Part shown: in pieces, positions 50,260 to 59,299 of the stretch
How positions within the stretch are numbered: the first letter of the stretch is position 1
Layout of the letters: each line of letters starts with the position of its first letter
Source: Hyphomicrobiales bacterium
GTDB taxonomy: Bacteria; Pseudomonadota; Alphaproteobacteria; Rhizobiales; Rhizobiaceae
Length of the DNA stretch: 64,000 nucleotides
Assembly: GCA_900465675.1 (NCBI GenBank)
Contig: UBJR01000011.1
Span: 113,391 to 177,390, forward strand
Reading direction: 5' to 3'
The notes under the pieces: model-generated
The model's database searches: none
Told to the model about the DNA's origin: nothing
The model's input: only the letters and a program-made list of their open reading frames with translations
Position numbers and translations under genes: made by a program

Positions 50260-51798
50260 TCAGTGTATCGCTTTGCCGACAGCCAGCAGAAGGACATTTT
50301 CCTGCGTGAAGTCTTGTTTTTCGAGAATGCCCGAAATCTGGCCCTCATGCATGACAGCGATGCGATCGGACACGCCGATCACCTCCTCCATGTCGCTTGA
50401 TATCATCAGGATCGCGACGCCGGCGTCGGCCAGCTTGCGCATCAGCATATAAATCTCGTTCTTGGCGCCGATGTCGATACCGCGGGTCGGCTCGTCGAAG
50501 ATCATCACCTTGGGATTCATTGCCAGCCACTTTGCAAGGACAACCTTCTGCTGGTTGCCTCCAGACAATGTGCCCGTCCGGGTCGAGACCGATGGCGCCT
50601 TAATTCCGAGACGCTTGCGCTGGACTTCCGCGCCCGTTGTCTCCCGCCTCGAGGAGACCATGAAGTTTTGCGCGTACGCGGGAAGGTTAGGCAGCGATAT
50701 GTTCTGCGCAATGGGCAGATCCAGAAGGATCCCGCTCAGCTTGCGATCCTCGGGAACCAGGAAGATGCCGGCCTCGACGGCTTTCGTGGCTGAGGTCAGC
50801 CTGATCTCGCGGCCATCCATTTCGGTGGTGCCGCCGTAGCTGCGGTCAATCCCGAAGAGAATGCGGGCAAGCTCGGTGCGGCCGGAGCCAACAAGGCCGG
50901 CAAGGCCTAGGATCTCGCCATAACGGATGTCGAGATTGACGGTTCTGGCAGGATAGGCGGCAGAACGAATGTCTGTAGTCTTCAGGGCGACCTTACCTGG
51001 CGCCCGTTGCGGTTCGGCGTCCCTCGCCGTGAGCGCGCGCCCGATCATCAGCTTGACCATCTGATCGTGGTTGATCTCGCCTTTGGCGAGTGTGCCGGCC
51101 AGCGTCCCATCCCTGAGAACGACCACCCGGTCTGCAACGCGCTCGACCTCGTGCAGGCGATGGGAAATGAAAATGACGCTGATTCCGTCAGCCTTCAGCG
51201 CCGATATCACGGAAAGCAGCTTCTCGGTTTCAGCCAGCGGCAGGCTGGAGGTTGGCTCGTCGAGGATCACCAGCCGTGCGTTGATCGACAGCGCCTTGGC
51301 GATCTCCACCATCTGCTGCTGGGCGAGTGAAAGAGAGGCGACGGGCGTATCGGCGGAAAAATTCGCTCCTACGCGCTTCAAAAGCGGCGCAACCATTGCT
51401 CTCAGACGCCGCCGGTCGACCAGCTTCAATGGCCCTCCCCGCAGCGGCTCCCGGCCGAGAAAGATATTGGCTGCAACGTCAAGATTATCGAAGAGGTTGA
51501 GCTCCTGATGAACGAAGGCGATGCCTGATCCGAGGCTGCTATCGACAGAAAGGGCAGACCTTTCCTCCGCGTCGATCAGGATCGTGCCGCGATCCGGCTT
51601 CACGACACCACCGAGAATTTTCATCAGCGTCGATTTGCCGGCACCGTTTTCGCCAACGAGACCGATCACTTCGCCGGGGCTCACATGCATCGAGAAACCG
51701 TCCAGGGCGACGACGCCCGGATAGGTTTTGCCGATCCCCAGCAAGCTCAAAAATGGCGGCGCTTCGCGTGACGGCGCGGTCTCAGTCAAATCGTTCAT
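50260..51798 (-). CDS. ABC sugar ATP-binding protein, two-domain CUT2 type
   Basis: 512 residues with two ABC domains. First Walker A GENGAGKST near 50, Walker B LVILDEPTSSLPLAE near 175; second domain GLVGSGRTELARI near 295 with LSGGNQQKVVLAKWL and VMIFDEPTRGIDIGAK near 415-440. RbsA/XylG architecture. The gene sits 110 bp after the binding-protein gene, with a strong stem-loop between. Confidence 0.92.
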   Translation of the reverse strand: MNDLTETAPSREAPPFLSLLGIGKTYPGVVALDGFSMHVSPGEVIGLVGENGAGKSTLMKILGGVVKPDRGTILIDAEERSALSVDSSLGSGIAFVHQELNLFDNLDVAANIFLGREPLRGGPLKLVDRRRLRAMVAPLLKRVGANFSADTPVASLSLAQQQMVEIAKALSINARLVILDEPTSSLPLAETEKLLSVISALKADGISVIFISHRLHEVERVADRVVVLRDGTLAGTLAKGEINHDQMVKLMIGRALTARDAEPQRAPGKVALKTTDIRSAAYPARTVNLDIRYGEILGLAGLVGSGRTELARILFGIDRSYGGTTEMDGREIRLTSATKAVEAGIFLVPEDRKLSGILLDLPIAQNISLPNLPAYAQNFMVSSRRETTGAEVQRKRLGIKAPSVSTRTGTLSGGNQQKVVLAKWLAMNPKVMIFDEPTRGIDIGAKNEIYMLMRKLADAGVAILMISSDMEEVIGVSDRIAVMHEGQISGILEKQDFTQENVLLLAVGKAIH

Positions 51799-51868
51799 GT
51801 CGATCCACAGGCTGTGTGCTCTTCAGTACTGCCCGCTACCCTTTTCCGGCTGCGGGCAATGGGCACGC

Positions 51869-51896
51869 AGCGGCACCGGCTTGCGCCGGCGCCGCT
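51869..51896 (-). other. Intercistronic stem-loop after the binding-protein gene
   Basis: AGCGGCACCGGC and GCCGGCGCCGCT pair over 12 positions with one mismatch and a TTGC loop, 12 nt after the binding-protein stop. No U-tract. Same position as in the other ABC operons of this window. Confidence 0.6.
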
Positions 51897-51908
51897 GTCA
51901 GATCGTCA

Positions 51909-52871
51909 TCAGTTACCGGCCATCGCCTTGAGGTTCGCGGCATAGGCGTCAACGTCGTCCTTGCCGATCACCTTTGTCGGGACGATGATGAGCTTGTTGT
52001 CGGGAACGCCCGACTTGTCACCGTTGACGTAGGCGGCCATCAGCTTCATGCCCTGATAGGCCCAGATGTAAGGTTGCTGCACGACCGTGCCGGCAATCGT
52101 TCCTTCCTTCACACCGCCGAGCGTGATCGGGTCATCATCGAAGCCGACAACGGTGATCTGGCCAAGCTTGCCCGCCTCGCGGAGTGCCTCGTAAATTCTC
52201 GGCGTGTTGTAGGAGTAGAAACCGACCATGCAGGTCACGTCGGGGCTCGCGACGAGGGCATCCTCGACGTTCTTCTTGGCACGGGTCTGATCGATATCGT
52301 CACCACGCACGTCGGTCAGCTCGATCTTCGTGCCGGCAAGGCCGTCCTTCATGCCCTGGATACGTTCCTTGGCGTTATCGGCACCCAGCAGACCGACGAA
52401 GCCGATGCACTTGCCGCCATCCGGCATCGCTTTCTTGGCGATTTCGGCGGCCTGCTTGCCGGCATCGATATTTGATGAGCCGATATAGGCAACGCGATTT
52501 GTATTCGGCGCGTCACTGTCCGTGGTAAAGAGGGCCGTCTGCGATCCGATCTTGTTCAGACCGTCTGTCGATGTCTTGGGATCGACGGCGGAGACCATGA
52601 TCCCCTTGACCCCGGCGGTCACCAGATCTTCCATCAGGCGCTGCTGAATTGCGACGGAGGATTGCTCCGGATATTTCAGCTCCATGTTGAAGTCGGGAAG
52701 CTCGGCCTGCGCCTTCTTGACGCCCGCTTCGGCAGCCTTCCAGAAGTCAGAGGCGCCGTTGACGACGAAAGCGAGTGTCGGCTTGTCGGCGGCAAAGGCC
52801 GCTGTCGTCAAGACGGAGCTCAGCATGAGCCCGGCTGCAAAAGCTGCCGCACCACGTGTCAGGTATGTCAT
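51909..52871 (-). CDS. Periplasmic sugar-binding protein, ribose/CUT2 family
   Basis: 320 residues from ATG 52871 (GGGAGG 7 nt upstream). Signal peptide about 1-28 (AAAFAAGLMLSSVLTTAAFA). Type I periplasmic fold: KPTLAFVVNGASDFWKAAEAGVKKAQAELPDFNMELKYPEQSSVAIQQRLMEDLVTAGVKGIMVSAVDP, then DNAKERIQGMKDGLAG. It is the first gene of its operon. The 371 bp upstream to lacI holds no gene; it is AT-rich and carries operator-like repeats. Confidence 0.9.
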   Translation of the reverse strand: MTYLTRGAAAFAAGLMLSSVLTTAAFAADKPTLAFVVNGASDFWKAAEAGVKKAQAELPDFNMELKYPEQSSVAIQQRLMEDLVTAGVKGIMVSAVDPKTSTDGLNKIGSQTALFTTDSDAPNTNRVAYIGSSNIDAGKQAAEIAKKAMPDGGKCIGFVGLLGADNAKERIQGMKDGLAGTKIELTDVRGDDIDQTRAKKNVEDALVASPDVTCMVGFYSYNTPRIYEALREAGKLGQITVVGFDDDPITLGGVKEGTIAGTVVQQPYIWAYQGMKLMAAYVNGDKSGVPDNKLIIVPTKVIGKDDVDAYAANLKAMAGN

Positions 52872-53160
52872 GATAATCCTCCCATTGGCCCACCTCCGAG
52901 CCTGGTTCCAACCCGCAGCAGTCCATCGCGCAACCCCCTCCAGGGCCTCTCGCATGTGAGAAAACGCTCCGTCCAACCACAGACGCGAAGGTATATGAGT
53001 AATGCCAGTTCGTAAATAGTATTATCATTAATTATTAGCAATGCGCGTTTCCAATCATGACTGATACAGTCGATTTTAGCCAAAATAAGCCTGATTTTAT
53101 ATTGCATCGCACAATCGGGCTAATTCTCTAAGCGCCAGTTGCCGAGTTGCGTTGCTTGAT

Positions 53161-53176
53161 GCTAATAAAAATTAGC
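53161..53176. promoter_or_regulatory. Perfect LacI-type operator GCTAAT-AAAA-ATTAGC
   Basis: A 6-bp inverted repeat with a 4-bp centre, 66 bp before the LacI start. Partial copies of the half site appear nearby: ATTAGC at 53034-53039 and GCTAAT at 53119-53124, plus a TTTAGC at 53075-53080. The gene-free region 52872-53242 between the importer and lacI therefore looks like a multi-site control region for autoregulation and importer repression. Confidence 0.6.
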
Positions 53177-53242
53177 GTGTGGGCGAGCTGCATTTTCAAA
53201 GCTCGTGCCGATACATTGCGCAAACGGGATCGAGGCATCGCT

Positions 53243-54385
53243 ATGAAGAGGACAGGCGCGGCAGATGGTCAGCTCCGATCCGCCGCGGACAAGGCGGCGA
53301 AACGCAGGGGCCGGCGCCAAGGTGCCAGGGTCACGATGACCGACATAGCCAAAGCGGCGGGATGTTCCCAGGCGACCGTCTCTCTCGTCCTCAACAACAC
53401 GGCCGGGACGCGGCTGTCTCAGCAGACCCGCGACCGGGTGATCGAAGCGGCCCGTGAACTTGGCTACGTGGCGCCGACATTTTCCCTATCTTCGGGATCC
53501 GCATCCCTCTCCAAACTGGATGGCGTTATCGGCTTCGTCGTTGACCAGCTGGGAACCAGTCCGGAGGCCGTCGTTGCGATTGAAGGAGCGCGTCAGGCAT
53601 CCTGGAACGCAGGCAATGTGCTTCTCGTCGCCCAGACGCTCGGCGATCCGGCCATGGAGCCGCGAGCGATCAAGGCTCTGACGGATAGCGGCATTTCAGC
53701 CCTTATCTACATGACGATCTTCACGCGGGAAGTGGAGATGCCGGCCTATTACTACGGCCTCGACATCCCTATCGTCCTGCTCAACTGCTATACGTCCGAC
53801 TATGCTTTTCCCGCCGTCGTGCCGAGCGAAATCGCCGGTGGCCAGACAGCGACCAAGCATTTGATCGCGCATGGTCACCATCGCATCGCGACGATCACCG
53901 GGGAGCCCTGGATGCAAGCGGCCCAGGATCGCCTGACGGGCTATCGCCGCGCGCTCGCCACGGCCGACATTCCGTTCGATCCGGACCTTGTCATCGAGGG
54001 CGACTGGTCTGCGAGCGCCGGTTATTCCGGGACGATGCGGCTTCTGTCCCTTCCCGAGCCCCCGACAGCAATCTTCTGCCAGAACGATCGAACGGCGGTC
54101 GGTTGCTACGAGGCCCTCAAGGAGAAGCGTCTGCGCATTCCCGAGGACATATCCGTCATCGGCTATGACGACGAGGACATCTGCCGCCACCTCATACCGC
54201 CGCTGACCACATCGGTTCTCCCCCATATGGCTATGGGTGAATGGGCGATCGAGCATCTCGATACAGCGGTCCCGCCGCGCGAGCGGCGTCATGAGATCAC
54301 GAAGCTCGAATGCTCCCTTGTCAAACGTTCGTCTGTATCTTCGCCCGGAGGCAGCAAGGCCGATCTCAAGGTGCAGACGGCCTGA
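53243..54385 (+). CDS. LacI-family transcriptional regulator
   Basis: 380 residues from ATG 53243 (CGAGG 7-8 nt upstream). An unusually basic N-terminal extension of about 30 residues precedes the helix-turn-helix VTMTDIAKAAGCSQATVSLVLNNTAGTRLSQQTRDRVIEAARELGY (about 31-78). The effector domain is type I periplasmic-like (GVIGFVVDQLGTSPEAVVAIEGARQA, DIPIVLLNCYTSDYAFPAVVPSEIAGGQTATKHLIAHGHHRIATITG). It diverges from the importer at 49224-52871 and converges with the kdgF-kduDI genes, so it probably controls both. The expected effector is a uronate breakdown product. Confidence 0.9.
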   Translation: MKRTGAADGQLRSAADKAAKRRGRRQGARVTMTDIAKAAGCSQATVSLVLNNTAGTRLSQQTRDRVIEAARELGYVAPTFSLSSGSASLSKLDGVIGFVVDQLGTSPEAVVAIEGARQASWNAGNVLLVAQTLGDPAMEPRAIKALTDSGISALIYMTIFTREVEMPAYYYGLDIPIVLLNCYTSDYAFPAVVPSEIAGGQTATKHLIAHGHHRIATITGEPWMQAAQDRLTGYRRALATADIPFDPDLVIEGDWSASAGYSGTMRLLSLPEPPTAIFCQNDRTAVGCYEALKEKRLRIPEDISVIGYDDEDICRHLIPPLTTSVLPHMAMGEWAIEHLDTAVPPRERRHEITKLECSLVKRSSVSSPGGSKADLKVQTA

Positions 54386-54427
54386 CACCGCGATCGGCGA
54401 TTTCGCGCAACGACTGCTCGGCGATGG

Positions 54428-54754
54428 TCATAGAAAGTCCTCGCGGCACGGCGTGAATGTGTCGATCAGCAGGCCCTTGCTGCGTGCCACCACGCCATGG
54501 ACCAGATTGGGCGCGACGATAAAGCTGCTTCCCTGTCCCAATCGGTTTGTCACGCCATCAATCGTGACGTCGAAGGTTCCTTCGGCGATGTAGCTTACCT
54601 GGGTATGCGGATGTGAATGCAAGGCGCCAACCGCGCCTTCATCGAAGCTGAAGGCAACCAGCATCAGTTCGGGACGAGTGCTGAGAACGGCGCGGCGGTT
54701 GCCGGGCGCGACCTCGGTCCAGGATACGTCATCAGGCGTCGTATAATACTTCAT
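54428..54754 (-). CDS. kdgF: KdgF-like cupin, unsaturated-uronate linearising enzyme
   Basis: 108 residues from ATG 54754, a single cupin domain. Metal-binding motif HSHPHTQVSYIAEG near 50 and LGQGSSFIVAPNLVHGVVA near 80. KdgF proteins open 4,5-unsaturated uronate monomers to 5-keto-4-deoxyuronate. It directly follows kduD (8 bp), which makes the assignment likely; as a lone cupin it would be undefined. Confidence 0.85.
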   Translation of the reverse strand: MKYYTTPDDVSWTEVAPGNRRAVLSTRPELMLVAFSFDEGAVGALHSHPHTQVSYIAEGTFDVTIDGVTNRLGQGSSFIVAPNLVHGVVARSKGLLIDTFTPCREDFL

Positions 54755-54762
54755 GGTTCCTC

Positions 54763-55518
54763 TCATCTGGCCAGCCATCCACCGTCCACCGGCAGGATTG
54801 TGCCATGCACGTAATCGGAAGCCGAAGCGGCGAGGAAAATCGCCGCCCCGACCATATCATCCGGCTTGGCCCAGCGGCCAGCCGGAATGCGTTTCAGAAG
54901 CTCGGCGCTCCGTTCGGGGTCGGCCCGCAGAGCTTCCGTGTTGTTCGTCTCCACATAGCCCGGCGCAATGGCGTTGACGTTGATACCCTTTGCGGCCCAC
55001 TCGTTTGCCATCAGCCGCGTCAGACCCGCAAGGCCACTCTTGGCGGCCGTGTAGGATGAGACGCGGATGCCGCCCTGGAAGGACAGCAGAGACGCGATGT
55101 TGATGATCTTTGCCTTGCGGCTTGCGGCGATCGCAGAGCGGGCGAATGACTGGCAGAGGAAAAACACAGACTTCAGGTTCGTGTCCAGCACGTTGTCCCA
55201 ATCGGCCTCCGAGAAGTCGAGAGCGTCTGCCCGGCGGATGATGCCGGCATTGTTGACGAGGATATCCGGTCTGGCGCCAAGCGCGACCGATTTTTCCATG
55301 ACTTCAGCGGCCGCGCCCGCTGCCGACAGATCGGCATGGACTGTGAGGCAGTCGCGTCCCGCCGAGCGGACAACTCCCTCGGTCTCGGCCATGGATGATC
55401 GTCCAACCGCGACGATATCGGCGCCGGCCCTTGCCAGTCCCACGGCAATCGCCTGGCCAATGCCTGTGTTCGCGCCGGTTATGATGGCACAACGGCCGCT
55501 GAGATCGAAGGCCGTCAC
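54763..55518 (-). CDS. kduD: 2-dehydro-3-deoxy-D-gluconate 5-dehydrogenase
   Basis: 251 residues, classical SDR. Nucleotide motif TGANTGIGQAIAVGLARAG near 15, NNAGIIRRADALDF near 88 (the family form of NAG), catalytic Ser, Tyr and Lys in IINIASLLSFQGGIRVSSYTAAKSG (about 135-160), and PGYVETNNTEALR. Residues like NNAGIIRR and TNNTxALR are characteristic of KduD. Overlaps the kduI stop by 4 bp. Reduces 2,5-diketo-3-deoxygluconate to KDG. Confidence 0.92.
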   Translation of the reverse strand: MTAFDLSGRCAIITGANTGIGQAIAVGLARAGADIVAVGRSSMAETEGVVRSAGRDCLTVHADLSAAGAAAEVMEKSVALGARPDILVNNAGIIRRADALDFSEADWDNVLDTNLKSVFFLCQSFARSAIAASRKAKIINIASLLSFQGGIRVSSYTAAKSGLAGLTRLMANEWAAKGINVNAIAPGYVETNNTEALRADPERSAELLKRIPAGRWAKPDDMVGAAIFLAASASDYVHGTILPVDGGWLAR

Positions 55519-56357
55519 CGCAGCGCTTCCATCGGAACCTTGTCCATGTCGGTGAAGCTCATGTTGTCACCGGCCATCGCCCAGATGAAGGCATAGCGGC
55601 CGGTGCCGGCGCCGGAATGGATCGACCATCCAGGGGACAGGACCGCCTCGTGGTTCTTCAGGACGACGTGCCGCGTCTCATCGGGCTCTCCCATGAAGTG
55701 AAAGACCCGCGTCTGTTCGGCCATGCCGAAGTAGAGATAGACTTCCATCCGTCTGTCGTGCACGTGGGCCGGCATGGTGTTCCACACCGATCCCGGCTCG
55801 AACATCGTCAGCCCGACAAGAAGCTGGCAGCTCTCGCAGACGTCCGGATGTACATATTGATTGATCGTGCGCGCGTTGGATTCCTCGGCCGAGCCGACTG
55901 CCACCTTGCGTGCGAGATCCCGGGTAATGTGTGTGGTCGCGCAGGCACGATGGGCAGGCGCGCTCAGGAGGTAGAAGAGCGCGGGATGAGCCGCGTCCTC
56001 GCTCGTGAAGGACAACGGCCCCTCGCCCATCCCGACGTAAAGCGCTTCCTGAAACTCCAGCGGATATGGCGTGCCGCCAACGGTGACCGTCCCGCGCCCG
56101 CCTATATTGACGATGGCTGCCTCGCGGCGCTCGAGGAACGTGGCGGTCCCGGTTTCCGCGACCTGATCGATAACCAGCGAACCTGCGACCGGAGATATTC
56201 CGCCGACGATCATCCTGTCGAGGTGGCTGTAAGTGAGGCTGATGGCGCCTGGTTGGAAGAGATCATCGATGACGAAACCGTCCCGGAGCTCCTGCGTGTT
56301 GCGCCGCGCCGTATCCTGCGGGCCAACGACCTGACGTACTCTGGCATTTAGGGTCAC
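55515..56357 (-). CDS. kduI: 5-keto-4-deoxyuronate isomerase
   Basis: 280 residues starting at GTG 56357 (AAAGG about 8 nt upstream). Zinc ligands H198, H200, E205 and H247 (MPAHVHDRRMEVYLYF, SIHSGAG) are all present in the double cupin. Converts 5-keto-4-deoxyuronate to 2,5-diketo-3-deoxygluconate for KduD. Pectin- or glycosaminoglycan-derived uronates could be the source. It follows the second importer set by 27 bp. Confidence 0.95.
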   Translation of the reverse strand: MTLNARVRQVVGPQDTARRNTQELRDGFVIDDLFQPGAISLTYSHLDRMIVGGISPVAGSLVIDQVAETGTATFLERREAAIVNIGGRGTVTVGGTPYPLEFQEALYVGMGEGPLSFTSEDAAHPALFYLLSAPAHRACATTHITRDLARKVAVGSAEESNARTINQYVHPDVCESCQLLVGLTMFEPGSVWNTMPAHVHDRRMEVYLYFGMAEQTRVFHFMGEPDETRHVVLKNHEAVLSPGWSIHSGAGTGRYAFIWAMAGDNMSFTDMDKVPMEALR

Positions 56358-56384
56358 GTTTCTGCCTTTCGGTGCAATCGCCGC

Positions 56385-57122
56385 TCAATTGAGCACGACA
56401 TATTCGGTGAGTTGCCCGACGGTTGTTTCCGACTTCGGGACATCGAAGACCTTCGTGCCATGGCTCATGATCACGAACCGGTCGCAGACCTGGAAGGCGT
56501 GATAGAGATTATGGGTGACGAGCACGCTGGAAACGTTCTCGGCCTTGAGCTTCAAGACCTGATTAAGGAGCGCTTCCGTTTCCCGCACTGAAAGTGCGGA
56601 GGTCGGCTCGTCGAGCAGCAGGACGCGCTTCTTGAAATGGACCGCGCGGGCAATGGCCACCGCCTGCTTCTGTCCACCGGAAAGATTACCGACGAGGGTG
56701 TCGGGTGAATCGATACCCGAAATATGAACGGCGTTCGTAAGAACCTCCATCGCGATGTCGCGCATCTCTGCTTGCCGCAGGAAGCCGAACCGATCGGTCA
56801 GTTCGCGGCCCATGAAGATGTTGCGGGTGATGGAGAGGGAATCGACCAGTGCCGTATGCTGGTAGATAGTCTCGATACCCGCCTCCGCAGAATCGGACCG
56901 GCATGTGAACAGCGTGCGCTTTCCGTCGACGCTGATATAGCCATCCGTCGGCTTGTGGATGCCGGAGATCAGATTGACGGCGGTCGATTTTCCGGCGCCG
57001 TTGTCGCCGAGCAGACCCACCACCTCCCCTTCGCCGATATGGAAGCTCAGGTTGCTCAAGGCCGTCAGCGCACCGAAGCTTTTCGAGATATTGTGGAGTT
57101 CAAGAAGATTTTCTTTCGACAT
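56385..57122 (-). CDS. ABC sugar ATP-binding protein, single-domain CUT2 type (second importer)
   Basis: 245 residues with only one ABC domain, half the usual CUT2 ATPase. Walker A GDNGAGKST near 40, signature LSGGQKQAVAIARAV near 148, Walker B VLLLDEPTSALSVRE near 170. One-domain CUT2 ATPases are known and work as dimers (FrcA-like). Shares one base with the permease stop (TGATG). With the genes at 57122 and 58209 it forms a complete importer that also heads the kduI-kduD-kdgF operon. Confidence 0.9.
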   Translation of the reverse strand: MSKENLLELHNISKSFGALTALSNLSFHIGEGEVVGLLGDNGAGKSTAVNLISGIHKPTDGYISVDGKRTLFTCRSDSAEAGIETIYQHTALVDSLSITRNIFMGRELTDRFGFLRQAEMRDIAMEVLTNAVHISGIDSPDTLVGNLSGGQKQAVAIARAVHFKKRVLLLDEPTSALSVRETEALLNQVLKLKAENVSSVLVTHNLYHAFQVCDRFVIMSHGTKVFDVPKSETTVGQLTEYVVLN

Positions 57123-58141
57123 CAGACGCCCGCCCGCCGCTCGATGAGTTGATTGAAGATCGCCGCCAGTACGATGAGCGTGGCGATGAACATGTCGAGA
57201 TAGAAACCCGGGGCTCTCAGAAGCAGCAGCACGTCGGTCATCGTGTGGATCAGCAGGACGCCGAGGAAAATGCCGGCGATCGAGCCGCGCCCGCCCCGCA
57301 ACGAGAGCCCGCCTATGACGCAGGCGGCAATCGCCTGCAGTTCGAGCCCGGCGCCCTGCCCCGGCTGCACGCTGCCAACACGGGCGGTGGCTAGGATGCC
57401 CGCCATCGCAGCCATGGCGCCGGCAATCGCGAACGCGATGAGCTTGACGCGGCTGGTGTTGATGCCGATGGCCTCGGCTGCTGCACGATTGCCGCCCGTT
57501 GCGAAGACATGGTTGCCGAAGCGGTGGCGGTGCGTCAGGAAATGAAAGCCGATAACGAACAGCACGATCCAGATGAACGCCGCATTGATCCCGAGAAACG
57601 TTCCCGAGAAGAGTGCGGAAAAGACCGCGTCAGGGTCGAAACGAACCTGCACGGCACCATTGTAGAGCAGTACCGCGCCGCGCCAGAACAGCAGGCCACC
57701 AAGGGTGACGATGAAAGACGGAAGGCCGAAGCGTAAGGTGATGTGGCCATTGAGGAGCCCGATCATCATGCCGGCGGCAATGCCGGCCGGGGCGGCGATG
57801 AAGGCGCTGACGCCGGCGCCGACCAATGTCGCCATCAGGATTGCGGTGAACGTGTAGACCGAACCGATCGAGAGGTCGAATTCCCCGGCGATCATCAGCA
57901 CGCCGGCGCCGAGCGCCAGGCAGCCGAGAACGGGCACCGCCTTCATCAGGATGGTCAGGTTCTGTGGCGAGAGATAGCGAAAGTCATCCGGATAGAGCAG
58001 CGCTCCGAGAATGCAGGCGATCTGCAGTGCGACGAAAACGAGAAGGATCGCTCCCGCCGGCATCGCCATGATCTGCTTGAGAACGGATTGCTTTTGGGTC
58101 CGCGAGCGTGGCGCGGCACTGTCTGCGATAATAGGTGTCAC
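57122..58141 (-). CDS. ABC sugar permease, ribose/CUT2 family (second importer)
   Basis: 339 residues from GTG 58141, about nine membrane segments. GAGVLMIAGEFDLSIGSVYTFTAILMATL and GGLSLRGGRGSIAGIFLGVLLIHTMTDVL match the FrcC/RbsC group. A stem-loop lies between it and the binding-protein gene. The ribosome site is weak, which fits lower output than the binding protein. Confidence 0.9.
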   Translation of the reverse strand: MTPIIADSAAPRSRTQKQSVLKQIMAMPAGAILLVFVALQIACILGALLYPDDFRYLSPQNLTILMKAVPVLGCLALGAGVLMIAGEFDLSIGSVYTFTAILMATLVGAGVSAFIAAPAGIAAGMMIGLLNGHITLRFGLPSFIVTLGGLLFWRGAVLLYNGAVQVRFDPDAVFSALFSGTFLGINAAFIWIVLFVIGFHFLTHRHRFGNHVFATGGNRAAAEAIGINTSRVKLIAFAIAGAMAAMAGILATARVGSVQPGQGAGLELQAIAACVIGGLSLRGGRGSIAGIFLGVLLIHTMTDVLLLLRAPGFYLDMFIATLIVLAAIFNQLIERRAGV

Positions 58142-58171
58142 GGTTTTTGACTCGATCTTTTGGTAAAGCTG

Positions 58172-58197
58172 GAGCCTGCCGGTCTGCCGGCAGGCTC
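58172..58197 (-). other. Intercistronic stem-loop after the second binding-protein gene
   Basis: GAGCCTGCCGG and CCGGCAGGCTC form a perfect 11-bp stem with a TCTG loop, 11 nt after the stop of the binding-protein gene. No U-tract follows. Strongest of the five such stems in the window. Confidence 0.7.
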
Positions 58198-58208
58198 GTC
58201 GGATCGGA

Positions 58209-59159
58209 TTACCGGTAGGTTCCGATCAGAGGCTTGACGGATCCAATCCGCGACTTGTCGAGGAAGGCGCCCTGCCCGGTGTCGATGTCCGTCGGCGTCA
58301 GACCATATTTCTTCGCCAGAGCAATCTGGGCGATCGGGTGATAGCCCTGCAGATAGGGCTGCTGATCCATGGTGGCGAACATCGCGCCGCTTTCGACCGC
58401 ATTGACGATCTCAACCGCAAGGTCGAACCCGCCAAAGGGTATCTTGACCCCTGCATCCTTGATGGCGCCTGCACCGACCGTGGAGGTCACCGAACCCGTG
58501 CCGAACAATGCCTTGACGTTCGGGTTGGCGATCAGGAACTGGGCGATGATATTCTGGGCTTCGGCCGGGTCGAGGCCGGCGCGAACCGTTTCGACCTTGA
58601 TGCCTGCCTCGGTCATCGCCTTTTCGATGCCGCCCCCACGGGCCACCGCAAAGCTGGCTTCCGGGATTTCCCGCGGGTTGAAGACCACATCGCCCGACTT
58701 CAGACCAAACTCCTTGATCATGCGGTTGCCGAGTTCATAGCCGGACGCAAATTCATCCATGCCGACATAGGCCTGGCGGCAATTTCCCTTGGCGCCTTCG
58801 AGGTCATCGTTGTTGAAACCTATGACGATGATGCCTGCCTTGACCGCCGAGCAAATGCTGCTGTCGAATGCATCCGACGATGAAATCGCAACTGCGATCC
58901 CATCGACACCGCTTGCCGTCGCGCTCTCGATCAGATCGTTCTGGCGTACCGGGTCGTTGTTGGCATATTGGACGTCGAGATCGACACCGAACTGAGCCGC
59001 CGCGTCTTGTGCACCCTTCACCACCGGGTTAAAGAACTGGACGCTCGGATCGAGGTAGATGATCATCGTCGCCTTGACGTCGGCTGCAAGTGCAGTCGTC
59101 GAGCACAAGGCTACCCATGCCGCGGCAAGTGCCGCGGATTTCAGTCTGGTCAATTTCAT
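58209..59159 (-). CDS. Periplasmic sugar-binding protein, ribose/CUT2 family (second importer)
   Basis: 316 residues from ATG 59159 (GGGAGG 8 nt upstream). Signal peptide about 1-25 (AALAAAWVALCSTTALA). Type I fold: KATMIIYLDPSVQFFNPVVKGAQDAAAQFGVDLDVQYANNDPVRQNDLIESATASGVDGIAVAIS. It is clearly different from the binding protein at 51909, so the two importers probably take different ligands. It lies 140 bp downstream of the aldehyde dehydrogenase gene. Confidence 0.9.
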   Translation of the reverse strand: MKLTRLKSAALAAAWVALCSTTALAADVKATMIIYLDPSVQFFNPVVKGAQDAAAQFGVDLDVQYANNDPVRQNDLIESATASGVDGIAVAISSSDAFDSSICSAVKAGIIVIGFNNDDLEGAKGNCRQAYVGMDEFASGYELGNRMIKEFGLKSGDVVFNPREIPEASFAVARGGGIEKAMTEAGIKVETVRAGLDPAEAQNIIAQFLIANPNVKALFGTGSVTSTVGAGAIKDAGVKIPFGGFDLAVEIVNAVESGAMFATMDQQPYLQGYHPIAQIALAKKYGLTPTDIDTGQGAFLDKSRIGSVKPLIGTYR

Positions 59160-59299
59160 TTGCGTATCCTCCCTTTGGATGTGCAATGCGGGTCGAAAGA
59201 CCCAATTCCCGGCTGGCGAGCTCCGACCAAAGATCGCGCCAGCCGGGATTTCCCCCAAGTGTTGCAGCCCTCCTCCTGTGTCAGGCTTCGTTCACGTGC

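Noticed and set aside
49128..50309. Plus-strand frame of almost 400 codons opposite the CUT2 permease
   Set aside because: Very rich in charged residues (Asp, Arg, Gln), a mirror of hydrophobic codons in the permease. Not a real protein.
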